A stretch of DNA of 64,000 nucleotides from Segetibacter sp. 3557_3 (GTDB lineage: Bacteria; Bacteroidota; Bacteroidia; Chitinophagales; Chitinophagaceae), in contig NZ_SMSK01000005.1 in the NCBI RefSeq assembly GCF_004354985.1, forward strand, positions 62,001 through 126,000, written 5' to 3'. The translations under genes were made by a program, and so were the position numbers. Below the pieces are notes generated by a model that saw nothing but the letters and a program-made list of their open reading frames with translations, was not told the DNA's origin and did not search any database. Positions 45,280 to 54,093 of this stretch are shown piece after piece. Position 1 is the stretch's first letter; each line of letters begins with the position of its first letter.

Positions 45280-47745
45280 ATGTATTCTCCTACACTTACT
45301 ACCGCTACTGGAAGTTCCTATTTGTTACAACTAATTAGACACCTGCTGACACCGCTGCTCCTGCTGCTGAGCACACTTGCCGTAACAGCGCAGGTTAATG
45401 TTGCAAGAAGCAGCAATGGTGGTGTTGCAACCACCTCCTCAAACCACGACAACTCTTCGGCTTACCATGGCCCTCATGCAAATGATGGTGAAAGAAAAGG
45501 TACCGTGTGGTGGAACGATAATACGCAAAGTGCATTTCCCGATTGGATAGAGATAAGTTTTTCCGGGTCCAAAACCATCAATCTGATCAATGTTTTTACC
45601 ATACAGGACAACTACTCCAGCCCCGCTGAACCAACAGAGGCAATAACCTTTAATAATTATGGGATAAAAGATTTTGATATACAAACGTGGAGTGGTTCTG
45701 CATGGGTTACTGTTCCCGGTGGTGCTGTTCGTGGAAGTAACAAGATCTGGACAAAGATTACCTTTCCTGATATTACAACCACAAAAATTCGAATATCGGT
45801 ACTGGCAACTGCTGATGGCAAAACGCGTATTGCCGAAGTAGAAGCATTTACACCCGGCGCATCAACTCCAATTGACCCGGGTACCACCGAGCCTACTGTA
45901 AACATCGCCCGGAGCACTAACGGTGGTGTGATATCTACTTCTTCTAACCACGATAACTCAAATGCCTATTGGGGACCATACGCGAATGATGGTGACAGAA
46001 AAGGTGTTAACTGGTGGAACGATAATACCCGGGGTACGTTTCCCGATTGGTTACAGGTGAACTTCTCAGGATCCAAGACTGTTAGCCTGGTTAATGTTTT
46101 TTCGATCCAGGACAATTACTCAAGCCCTGTTGAACCTACGGAAGCAATGACGTTTACAAATTATGGCTTAAAGGACTTTGACGTTCAAACCTGGAATGGA
46201 TCAAGCTGGGTGACAGTGCCGGGCGGGGCAATACGGGGGAATAATAAGGTATGGACCAAAATTACTTTTGCCCCAATCTCAACTTCGCAGTTGCGCGTCC
46301 TGGTACTTGCAACGGCTGACGGTGCAACACGGATCGCCGAACTTGAAGTGTTCAGCTCAGGCGGAACAGGTGGAACCCCTACGGACACGACCACAAAAAC
46401 AAACCCTGACACTACTTCGAAAACACCAACCCCTACCGACACGACAAAACCTGCGCCTACTGAAACGATGACCAACGTAGCACTTGCAGCAAGGGGTTCC
46501 ATCGCTACTGCATCAGCTTACCTGGGCAAGTATACTCCAACGAGAACCATTAATGATGAACGCACCGGGGTTAATGGCGGCATATGGGCCGTTGCAGTAG
46601 ATAACAGCAACCCGCAATGGATCCAGATCGCGTTTAACGCAGCCAAGAACATCCGGCAAATTGATGTTTTTACTAACCAGGATAATAATGCTAATCCATT
46701 GGAGCCGACCGAGGCAATGACTTTTGCTTCACTTGGGATCGTTGACTTTGAAGTGCAAACCTGGAACGGTTCAGCATGGGTAACGGTTCCAAACGGTAAA
46801 GTGGTTGGCAACAACAAGGTCTGGCGCAAGTTTACCTTCCCGCCAATTTCCACAACCCGGATCCGTGTTTCAGTGACACGTACCGTTGATGGCTACGCGC
46901 GTATTACCGAGATCCAGGCGTGGGGTGATCCTGAAGCACCGCTCAAGAACCTTGGCAATACTCCATTTTATATTGTTATCGGCCAATCGAACGTAGGTTG
47001 GAACCGTATCGGTGCCTTACCGGCCGATCAAAAGGCGATTTACAATGTTCCGATGAATGCCCAGATTTATGATACCCGCCACTCAACAAACAAGTGGGCG
47101 CAAATGACACCCGGTGTAAATACAGCAATCGTCAATGGCATGTACGACGATGACTTTGGTGTACAAACGTCGTTTGTAAAGAAGTTAAATGAGGAACTTG
47201 GGCCTATTCAGCCGTACATATTCCAATATGCAGTTGCCGGAACAACCATGGCAGTAGACTGGAACCCTGCAAACGGAGGCGGGTATTCAAACAATACCTT
47301 TAAGCTTTACCTATCGCAGGCTCTGGAAGCTGCAACAGAAAAAACGGTTGGCAAACCACTGGAGTTAAAGGGTATCATCGTGGTGAACGGTGAAAGTGAC
47401 GCGCTGAATAATGTACATGCAAATGCTTATGGCGCAAACCTGAAAAACTTTTTCGATGACTTTCACACCTGGATACAGTCGCAGTGGCAATTGAATAATA
47501 TTAGTACCCCCCTAACGAACTATAAAAAAGTGATAGCGCGGATCAATACCCCGACCTTTCCTTATCGCAGCGCGGTAAGGGCAGCCCAGGACGCATACGC
47601 GGCCAATGCTGCGAACAATGCCATCCTGATTAACACGGACTCGTATCCATTATTGGGCGATCAAACCCATTATTCACCCGGGGCGCATATTCAATTTGGC
47701 ATTGACATTTACAATGCCTTAAAAGCAGCACCACCAAACAAATAA
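45280..47745 (+). CDS. Secreted SGNH esterase with three discoidin-like domains
   Basis: An 821-residue exported carbohydrate-active protein. After a signal peptide (about 1-37) come three discoidin/F5-8C-like domains (about 38-190, 206-370 and 397-545), all with the VxTWxGSAWVTVPxG and KxWxKxTFP pattern. Domains 1 and 2 are very similar, suggesting a recent duplication. A Thr/Pro-rich linker (about 372-395) separates domains 2 and 3. The C-terminal half is a sialate-O-acetylesterase-like SGNH hydrolase: nucleophile S570 in G-Q-S-N, block III N703-G-E-S-D, and the D794-x-x-H797 pair in GDQTHYSPGAH. No T9SS tail is seen, so it is likely periplasmic or released. It should remove acetyl groups from glycans; the exact substrate is unknown. 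Confidence 0.88.
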   Translation: MYSPTLTTATGSSYLLQLIRHLLTPLLLLLSTLAVTAQVNVARSSNGGVATTSSNHDNSSAYHGPHANDGERKGTVWWNDNTQSAFPDWIEISFSGSKTINLINVFTIQDNYSSPAEPTEAITFNNYGIKDFDIQTWSGSAWVTVPGGAVRGSNKIWTKITFPDITTTKIRISVLATADGKTRIAEVEAFTPGASTPIDPGTTEPTVNIARSTNGGVISTSSNHDNSNAYWGPYANDGDRKGVNWWNDNTRGTFPDWLQVNFSGSKTVSLVNVFSIQDNYSSPVEPTEAMTFTNYGLKDFDVQTWNGSSWVTVPGGAIRGNNKVWTKITFAPISTSQLRVLVLATADGATRIAELEVFSSGGTGGTPTDTTTKTNPDTTSKTPTPTDTTKPAPTETMTNVALAARGSIATASAYLGKYTPTRTINDERTGVNGGIWAVAVDNSNPQWIQIAFNAAKNIRQIDVFTNQDNNANPLEPTEAMTFASLGIVDFEVQTWNGSAWVTVPNGKVVGNNKVWRKFTFPPISTTRIRVSVTRTVDGYARITEIQAWGDPEAPLKNLGNTPFYIVIGQSNVGWNRIGALPADQKAIYNVPMNAQIYDTRHSTNKWAQMTPGVNTAIVNGMYDDDFGVQTSFVKKLNEELGPIQPYIFQYAVAGTTMAVDWNPANGGGYSNNTFKLYLSQALEAATEKTVGKPLELKGIIVVNGESDALNNVHANAYGANLKNFFDDFHTWIQSQWQLNNISTPLTNYKKVIARINTPTFPYRSAVRAAQDAYAANAANNAILINTDSYPLLGDQTHYSPGAHIQFGIDIYNALKAAPPNK

Positions 47746-47802
47746 CCCGTTGATCGTATTACGGGAACTGGTAACCAGCCGGAAGCGACAGTTGCCAAAA
47801 GC

Positions 47803-47869
47803 ACCGCCGATGAACGTATTGCGACGCAACGATGTATCATCGGCGGTATGTCGCCCGGCACCAAAAAAA
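47803..47869 (+). repeat. Dispersed intergenic repeat, copy E
   Basis: Contains TTGCGACGCAACGATGT (47819-47835) and GCCCGGCACC plus seven A (to 47869). Unique to this copy, an 11-base inverted repeat ACCGCCGATGA (47803-47813) and TCATCGGCGGT (47837-47847) encloses the core, besides the short CGATG/CATCG hairpin found next to it. Confidence 0.8.
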
Positions 47870-47939
47870 CCTTGTTCGCGGGCAGTAAATTGTTCATTGC
47901 ACCAAACAAGTTAACTTACGCGATCCTATTTCAATTGTA

Positions 47940-48689
47940 ATGAAAAGATTAAGTTCGGCTGGCATGTTGGGGTTGCTGCTTATGGTGCTGTTGACTGGCT
48001 GCTCCAAAGAAAATGAAGTGCTAACCCCTGCCGCGATAACCGATTACTTTCCCCTTAAACCCGGGCTTGCATATATCTACCGGATGGACTCCACCCTGCC
48101 TGCCCCGTTTGGTACCGCCCTGATTGTACACAGCTACCAGGCAAAAGACACGATCGAGTCGACTTTTACCGACGGCCAGGGCAGGCTTTCTTACCGCATC
48201 TTCCGTTTCACCAGGGATACTGCAGGTGTTCAACAATGGCGCTTTGCTGCCACTTATGTAGCAACGCCCACGGCCACGACCCTGGAATATGTAGATAACA
48301 ACCTGCGCTTTATAAAATTGGCCTTACCCATCAAAGACGGATTTACTTTTCGCGCACATACCTATATTGATACGAAATCATTGAATTCTCCAGCACCTTT
48401 CCTGGATGAATGGGAATACGAGTACCAGCAGACCGGGATGCCCTACACCGTGCTCAACAAAACCTATGAATCGACGGTAACCGTAGCGCAGCATGATGAG
48501 ACCACCCCACCCGGGCCGTTTAACCCCGCCAACTATCAACAAAGAAACTACGGGGTTGAAGTGTATGCAAAAGGCGTAGGGTTAATCTATAAGGAGTTCC
48601 TGCACTGGACATATCAAACCACCCCTCCACCAGCAAAATACGAGGACGCCAGTTATGGTGTCAGACTCAGATTGATCAATCACTACTAA
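47940..48689 (+). CDS. Hypothetical lipoprotein
   Basis: I do not recognise a named family. The 249-residue product has a lipoprotein signal with L-L-T-G-C (cysteine 21). The mature protein opens DYFPLKPGLAYIYRMD, a pattern common in small beta-sandwich lipoproteins of Bacteroidota, where a PLxxGxxWxY motif begins the fold. WEYEYQQTGM and YGVEVYAKGVGLIYKEFLHW follow, the latter reminiscent of domains described as lipoprotein-like with unknown ligand. It is flanked by repeat copy E upstream and the T9SS subtilase downstream on the same strand, 167 bases away. Membrane anchoring is confident; function is not known. Confidence 0.8.
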   Translation: MKRLSSAGMLGLLLMVLLTGCSKENEVLTPAAITDYFPLKPGLAYIYRMDSTLPAPFGTALIVHSYQAKDTIESTFTDGQGRLSYRIFRFTRDTAGVQQWRFAATYVATPTATTLEYVDNNLRFIKLALPIKDGFTFRAHTYIDTKSLNSPAPFLDEWEYEYQQTGMPYTVLNKTYESTVTVAQHDETTPPGPFNPANYQQRNYGVEVYAKGVGLIYKEFLHWTYQTTPPPAKYEDASYGVRLRLINHY

Positions 48690-48829
48690 TTGCAAGTTTA
48701 AGTTAAGGTGAATATTGTGCTGAAAGGGGGCAACCAGCTGTTTAGCCTATGCCTTTAAAAGCGTACTGATCATTCCCGTAAGCCATGGGCTATTCTCCGG
48801 ATGGGCCGCAGGCTCATACCGAATTGTTG

Positions 48830-48837
48830 TAGCTTTG
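48830..48837 (+). promoter_or_regulatory. Putative -7 element (TAGCTTTG) for the subtilase gene
   Basis: Match to TAnnTTTG, 19 bases before the ATG at 48857; the same octamer precedes mqnE. Confidence 0.42.
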
Positions 48838-48856
48838 GTTTAGCCAACCCATTCTG

Positions 48857-50794
48857 ATGCAAAAACTATTACCTATCCTTTTCATCCTGTTTTTTGCTGC
48901 TGCCGTTTCGGCGCAGTATCCTAAACTGATCATTCAATTACGCGATAAAGGTGACAATACTTTCTCCATTTCCGATCCTTCTAAGTTTCTCTCCGCCAGG
49001 TCGCTTGAACGCCGGGCAAGGCAGAAAATCGGGTATGACAGCACAGATCTTCCTGTAAGTTTTAGGTATATCGACAGCATCAGGCTGGCTGGCAACGTTA
49101 CTGTACTCAGCACATCAAAATGGCTCAACCAGGTTTTGGTTCTGTCGACTGATGCTGCTGCACTCGCCAAAATTCAGTCGTTTCCCTTTGTAAGAAGTGT
49201 TACCGGAGTTGGCTTCAGGGTTCGTGGCACCCAAGATCCGGTAGATGATAAGTTCACCGAAGAAATTAAGTCGATTACAAGATCAGGAACGGAACAAAAA
49301 ACCCAGGGCGATCTTATCAATTATGGCAACAGTTATTCGCAGGTTCATATTCACGAGGGAGAGTTTTTGCACAACAAAGGCTTCCGCGGCGAAAACAAGC
49401 TGATTACCGTTTTAGACGCGGGCTTTGCGCAATACAAATCAGTGACTGCGTTCGACAGCCTCCGGCAGAATGGACAGATTTTGGGTGAGCGCGATTATGT
49501 AGCATTTGATAATAGCGTAAACGAAGACGATTCGCATGGCATGTATTGCTTTAGCATTATGGGCGCTAACTGGCCCGGAAGAATGGTGGGCACCGCGCCA
49601 AAAGCGAGCTACTGGCTCGTAAGAACTGAAAATGCAACGGGGGAATACCCAATTGAGGAACACAACTGGGTAGTTGGCGCTGAATTTGCCGACAGCACCG
49701 GCTCCGACATGATCTCCTCATCGCTGGGCTATTACGACTTTGACGCCCCTGCTTTCAACCATAGCTATGCTGACTTTTACCGGAATACCACTCCTGTTAC
49801 AAAGGGTGCCAGCCTTGCGGCACGAAAAGGCATCATCGTTATGAACAGTGCCGGTAATGAAGGTAATAACTCGTGGAAATACCTTTCGTTTCCGGCAGAC
49901 GCCGACAGTGTGTGCGCAGTTGGTGCGGTTAACAATGCCGGCCAGATTGCTAACTTCAGCAGTTATGGTTACCCGGGAAAGATTAAACCGAATATTGTTT
50001 CTGTTGGAGCAGGAACTGTTATTGCCGGTTTAAACAACCAACCGCAAACGGGTAATGGCACCTCGTATGCAAATCCCAATGTTGCCGGCCTGATAGCATG
50101 TTTGTGGCAGGCGTTTCCGAACCTGACAAACATGAAGATATTGGATGCCGTTTATAAAAGTGCAGACCGGTATACTTCGCCCACGGACCGCTATGGCTTT
50201 GGCATACCAAACTTTAGAAAGGCTTACGTGGCCCTGAAAACGGAAGAGAATGTTGCCAGGTACGGGGCGGATTGGTTATTTGCTACACCCGATCCCTTTA
50301 CCACGAAGATCGATGTTAAAGTGCTGGGGCAGGTAGACGGAAGAGCCAGGGTGGAACTGGTTAACAGTGCCAACCAGGTAATTGCCACCAGGAACCTTGC
50401 AAGCGAAATACAGGAAGTCTACGACCTTTCTTTTGATAGCCTTGGCACCGTACAAGCAGGCAATTATTTGGTAAGGTATACCGACTCGCTAAGAACACGA
50501 CAGGTTAACCTAAGCAAACTGCCAACTACAACCCAGGGAGATTGGCTCATCGCAGGACCCAATCCATTCAATACCGCACTTACCGTTTCGGTAACCCCAA
50601 CGGAAACGGGTCCCGCCGCAATTATGCTTATTGATGCGAAGGGGAGCAAGGTGGATGAAATAAGGATTGCTGCCACAACCGGTGTTAGCCAAACGCTTAC
50701 TTTCCGCAATGCGGCCCAACTTCCCCGTGGGGTATACACCCTGGTATACCGGGGTAACAAGGTGGAGCGCTCGCTGCGGATGTTGAAGTTATAA
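48857..50794 (+). CDS. Subtilisin-like S8 serine protease with T9SS sorting domain
   Basis: A 645-residue secreted protease. Signal peptide 1-19 (ending AVSAQ) is followed by a propeptide region (about 20-150) and the S8 catalytic domain with D187 in VLDAGFA, H227 in DSHGMYC, and S403 in NGTSYANPN. The flanking residues are slightly unusual: D-A-G instead of D-T/S-G and H-G-M instead of H-G-T. The last 80 residues (WLIAGPNPFNTALTVSV ... GVYTLVYRGNKVERSLRMLK) form a type A T9SS C-terminal domain, so export is by type IX secretion. It is monocistronic, with its stop 6 bases from the convergent methyltransferase. Confidence 0.93.
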   Translation: MQKLLPILFILFFAAAVSAQYPKLIIQLRDKGDNTFSISDPSKFLSARSLERRARQKIGYDSTDLPVSFRYIDSIRLAGNVTVLSTSKWLNQVLVLSTDAAALAKIQSFPFVRSVTGVGFRVRGTQDPVDDKFTEEIKSITRSGTEQKTQGDLINYGNSYSQVHIHEGEFLHNKGFRGENKLITVLDAGFAQYKSVTAFDSLRQNGQILGERDYVAFDNSVNEDDSHGMYCFSIMGANWPGRMVGTAPKASYWLVRTENATGEYPIEEHNWVVGAEFADSTGSDMISSSLGYYDFDAPAFNHSYADFYRNTTPVTKGASLAARKGIIVMNSAGNEGNNSWKYLSFPADADSVCAVGAVNNAGQIANFSSYGYPGKIKPNIVSVGAGTVIAGLNNQPQTGNGTSYANPNVAGLIACLWQAFPNLTNMKILDAVYKSADRYTSPTDRYGFGIPNFRKAYVALKTEENVARYGADWLFATPDPFTTKIDVKVLGQVDGRARVELVNSANQVIATRNLASEIQEVYDLSFDSLGTVQAGNYLVRYTDSLRTRQVNLSKLPTTTQGDWLIAGPNPFNTALTVSVTPTETGPAAIMLIDAKGSKVDEIRIAATTGVSQTLTFRNAAQLPRGVYTLVYRGNKVERSLRMLKL

Positions 50795-50800
50795 CAGGAA

Positions 50801-51970
50801 CTAATCTGATGCGGTCCGTTGTAACAGGGTGGCAAAAAGGGTATCTGCCTGCATGTGGTAGCCTGTGAGCAGGGAGGACTGAATAATGGTGAACGGCTGC
50901 TGTCCGGTAATTAATTTCACCACGTCCTCGTTCTCACGCGTAAACACCGAGCAGGTTGAATAAAGTAAAAACCCGCCCGGCCTTACAAAGCGGCTTACGT
51001 TTATCGCAATGGTTCGCTGTAGCGTACTATACCTTTCGATTTCTTCTTTTCTAAAAAAAGTGAGTTGTTCAGGCGTGCGTCCCCACGTACCCGAACCCGA
51101 GCATGGGGCATCGCATATGACCAGGTCGAATTGCCGGTTGCCAATTGTGCTGAGCGCTTTTTCGTTCGAGAGGTCTACAATTATCGACTTGTATCCACGG
51201 ATCCCTGCTTGCAATAACCTGTTTTCGAGGTTGTGCAAAATGCCGGGACGAATATCGGATACGGTCATATCTACCCTTTTGAAGGTATCATATGCCAGGA
51301 TGGTTTTCCCCCCGCTTGCGGCACAACAATCCCAAATGCCGGGAACTCCATTGTCAAACTTTGGCAAGAGGGTTCCTACTCGTTGAGAGTTAAAGTCCTG
51401 CACCACGTACTCCTTGTTTAGCTCAAGTATGGTGTCGAGCTTTGTTCCGTTTTTCAAGGCCAGGCAATCCGTTGCAATTACAGAAAAAGGAATATCCGCT
51501 ACCTGTAATTTCTGCTTTACAATAGATGACTTACCGGGACGGGTTCTGATGAATAATTTTGGTTGGATTAGAAATGACAACGAAAATGCATCTTCTTGAA
51601 TATCCTTACTTAGTTCTCCAATAAAGGGAAATATGCGCGCAGGATCGACAAATGGTACAAGCGCGAGCTTTTCAGCGAGCGGAAGCGTGATCCTATCGTT
51701 CCAGTCCGGCTTCATCAGTTGCAATATTAGCTGGGGCTCGTTGTTGCATAAAAATGCACCTCCCAATAGTTGATCTTCCGTATTTGCAGTGCAGCCAGTT
51801 CCGAGCCGGAAGTAGTTATAACAAAGTGCCGATATACTTTTCCGGTCCTTTGAGCCGTACTTTTTTTCAGCAGCAAAAAACTGGCGGAGAAAAATATCAA
51901 ACGGGATTTGTCCGGTGTATAAGCCCAGGATGTTTTTAGCCGTATTTAGGTGCGAATAAAGGTGTGACAT
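50801..51970 (-). CDS. rRNA m5C methyltransferase, RsmB/NSUN-like
   Basis: A 389-residue SAM-dependent RNA cytosine-5 methyltransferase. The frame opens with TTG 15 bases upstream, but the ATG at 51970 is the better start. Catalytic cysteines are C290 in DAPCSGSG (motif IV) and C340 in YSTCS (motif VI), the two-cysteine arrangement of m5C RNA methyltransferases. SAM-binding motif I is DCCAASGGKT near 214-223. The N-terminal half resembles the NusB-like domain of RsmB, suggesting 16S rRNA C967, but the similarity by eye is modest, so the target is not certain. It converges with the subtilase gene, with a 6-base gap. Confidence 0.88.
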   Translation of the reverse strand: MSHLYSHLNTAKNILGLYTGQIPFDIFLRQFFAAEKKYGSKDRKSISALCYNYFRLGTGCTANTEDQLLGGAFLCNNEPQLILQLMKPDWNDRITLPLAEKLALVPFVDPARIFPFIGELSKDIQEDAFSLSFLIQPKLFIRTRPGKSSIVKQKLQVADIPFSVIATDCLALKNGTKLDTILELNKEYVVQDFNSQRVGTLLPKFDNGVPGIWDCCAASGGKTILAYDTFKRVDMTVSDIRPGILHNLENRLLQAGIRGYKSIIVDLSNEKALSTIGNRQFDLVICDAPCSGSGTWGRTPEQLTFFRKEEIERYSTLQRTIAINVSRFVRPGGFLLYSTCSVFTRENEDVVKLITGQQPFTIIQSSLLTGYHMQADTLFATLLQRTASD

Positions 51971-52090
51971 ATACCTGTGTAACAAGGTGGCTGTAAAGAT
52001 AGTGTTAGCAGAAATGGATTAACATGGATGCGAACCTTAAGACCATATTACCATGCTAAACAACCCTGGGCACCTGCTAGTGCGATAACA

Positions 52091-52116
52091 AAAAACGCCC
52101 CCAGCCGGGAGCGTTT
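52091..52116 (-). terminator. Terminator of the sucB gene
   Basis: On the minus strand AAACGCTCCCGG opposes GGGGGCGTTT with a short loop and one internal mismatch, followed by six T. It is about 20 bases after the sucB stop. Confidence 0.85.
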
Positions 52117-52137
52117 ATGATCGTACTTCAATGCGAA

Positions 52138-53706
52138 TTATAATTCGAGTAATGTTTTCACCGGATCTTTTCCGAACAGCAAAAGCTCTGGTGTTTCCAG
52201 GAGTTCTTTAACCTTCACCAAAAAGCTAACACTTTCCCTTCCATCGATAATGCGGTGATCATAACTTAATGCCACATACATCATCGGCTTTATAACAACC
52301 TGGCCGTTTATTGCCATTGGTCTTTCCTGTATTTTGTGCATACCCAGTATAGCACTTTGGGGAATGTTAATGATCGGAGTCGATAGCAGGGATCCAAAAA
52401 CGCCACCATTCGTTATCGTGAATGTGCCGCCCTGCATTTCTTCCATCGACAATTTATTGTCTCGTGCTTTTCCGGCAAGCTTAACCACCTCTTTCTCAAT
52501 CTCAGCCATGCTCAAACTTTCCGCATTCCGGATTACCGGAACAACCAGGCCCTTTGGTGCAGATACCGCAATCGAAATATCGCAGTAGTCATGAAAAACG
52601 ATTGACTCGCCATCGATATAAGCGTTCACCGAGGGCCACTCCTGTAGTGCAAAACAAACCGCTTTGGTAAAGAAGCTCATAAAGCCAAGGTTGGTACCGT
52701 GCGCTTCTTTAAACTTGTCTTTAAATTTTGTGCGCAGTTCCATGATCCTGCTCATATCTACTTCATTGAAAGTAGTGAGCATTGCAGTCGTATTTTTTGC
52801 TTCTACCAACCGGCGACTTACCGTTTTTCTAAGGTTGCTCATTTTTTCGCGACGTTCTTCGCGACCAAATAGCGCCTTACCAGGGGTACGGCCAGGGTTC
52901 GACAATGCACTCAGCACATCATCTTTCATGATCTTGCCTTGTGCACCGCTGGCGGTAATACTTTTTGGATCAACTTTTCTATCGGCAATGATTGCGGCAG
53001 CAACTGGTGAGGCTTTTACATCATTAGGAATGCTGGTGACCGGCGCTGCTGCAGGTGCTGGTGAAGCCGCCTTTGCAGCTGCGGGCGCAGGAGCCGCGGA
53101 GGGCGTTTCGCCTACTGCAACATCACTGTCGATTGTTGCGATGATATCTCCGATTTTCAATGTTTCGCCTTCGTTTGCTTTTAACGACAACTTGCCCGAC
53201 TCTTCAGCATTTAATTCGAAGGTTGCCTTTTCGCTTTCAAATTCAGCTATCACTTCATCCCTGCTTACCAGGTCGCCTTCTTTCTTCACCCATTTGACCA
53301 AGGTTACTTCAGTGATTGACTCTCCAATGGTCGGAACTTTTAAATCTATTATTCCCTTACCGGTTGCTTTAGCTGGGGCTGCGGCGGCAGGAGCTGCAGC
53401 AGCTGGCTGTTCTGTTTGGGCAGGTGCTGAAGGAATTTCGGAAGCAGCAGGGGCGCCTGCACCATCCTTTTTGGCGGTTTCATCTATTTGCGCCAGTAAA
53501 TCACCAATATTTAAGGTGTCACCTTCTTTTCCAACCGTTTTAAGCACACCGGCTTTTTCCGCGTTTACTTCAAATGTCGCCTTTTCACTCTCCAGCTCCG
53601 CAAGCACTTCATCACGCTCCACATAATCACCATCCTTCTTCAACCATTTAATCAGCGTTACTTCATTGATAGATTCCCCAACTGTTGGAACTTTTATGTC
53701 AATCAT
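52138..53706 (-). CDS. sucB: Dihydrolipoyllysine-residue succinyltransferase (OGDH E2)
   Basis: The E2 core of the 2-oxoglutarate dehydrogenase complex, transferring succinyl groups to CoA in the TCA cycle. The 522 residues contain two lipoyl domains (lysines K42 and K160, each in ESEKATFE), where the Escherichia coli enzyme has one. Ala/Pro-rich linkers follow each domain. A peripheral subunit-binding domain lies near 228-268 ([19 protein letters not shown]), then the catalytic domain with [12 protein letters not shown] and [19 protein letters not shown]. It lies downstream of sucA on the same strand, but 387 bases (with repeat copy F) separate the genes. A large antisense frame over it is an artefact of Ala-rich sequence. 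Confidence 0.93.
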   Translation of the reverse strand: MIDIKVPTVGESINEVTLIKWLKKDGDYVERDEVLAELESEKATFEVNAEKAGVLKTVGKEGDTLNIGDLLAQIDETAKKDGAGAPAASEIPSAPAQTEQPAAAAPAAAAPAKATGKGIIDLKVPTIGESITEVTLVKWVKKEGDLVSRDEVIAEFESEKATFELNAEESGKLSLKANEGETLKIGDIIATIDSDVAVGETPSAAPAPAAAKAASPAPAAAPVTSIPNDVKASPVAAAIIADRKVDPKSITASGAQGKIMKDDVLSALSNPGRTPGKALFGREERREKMSNLRKTVSRRLVEAKNTTAMLTTFNEVDMSRIMELRTKFKDKFKEAHGTNLGFMSFFTKAVCFALQEWPSVNAYIDGESIVFHDYCDISIAVSAPKGLVVPVIRNAESLSMAEIEKEVVKLAGKARDNKLSMEEMQGGTFTITNGGVFGSLLSTPIINIPQSAILGMHKIQERPMAINGQVVIKPMMYVALSYDHRIIDGRESVSFLVKVKELLETPELLLFGKDPVKTLLEL

Positions 53707-54093
53707 AAATATTTATTTCTCCGTTAGTTTAATCTTTTGGTGGTCATCAGTGGTACTGGTATCATCAGCCGTTGCGTCGCACACTGCAGCTTTGGTTACA
53801 AAGCCCGGCAGTAGTCTGCCCAATCAAAGTACAGGCTTCCGGGTACCAGCTGCCGTGCCGAAAAAGTAAAATAAGCAATTATCAATTCTTTTCATCCCTC
53901 ATCTACCTCGTAAGTTCAAAAGCATAAAACGAAGTCCGCTTATGCCAGGGTCGTATAGTTAATCCACTTTTTCAAGCTGCCCGTTGCACTATGATGTATA
54001 ATCCGACGCAAATGCTTTGCGGGTACATGACTTATAATAGCATAAACAGGGTGGTCTCCAATTACTTAAGCAAACGGCAACGATCAATGGCAA
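53707..54093. other. sucA-sucB spacer with repeat copy F
   Basis: 387 bases between two genes of the same complex, unusually long for an operon. It holds dispersed repeat copy F near sucB and a small inverted repeat GCAAA/TTTGC near 54008-54020. No gene is visible. Confidence 0.55.
53734..53783 (-). repeat. Dispersed intergenic repeat, copy F
   Basis: Contains CCGTTGCGTCGCACACTGC (53769-53787), with the TTTTGGTGGTC block about 20-35 bases before it. The far end of the core (ACTGC instead of CTCTTGTAC) is altered, so this copy is partly degenerate. Confidence 0.65.

Noticed and set aside
52664-53626. 320-codon plus-strand frame over sucB
   Set aside because: It is the antisense of Ala/Pro-rich lipoyl linkers, giving an artificial Ala/Ser-rich product.
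54001-54025. CCGACGCAAATGCTTTGCGGG near sucA as a seventh repeat copy
   Set aside because: It shares only GACGCAA with the family and lacks the CTCTTGTAC half and the T-tract block.
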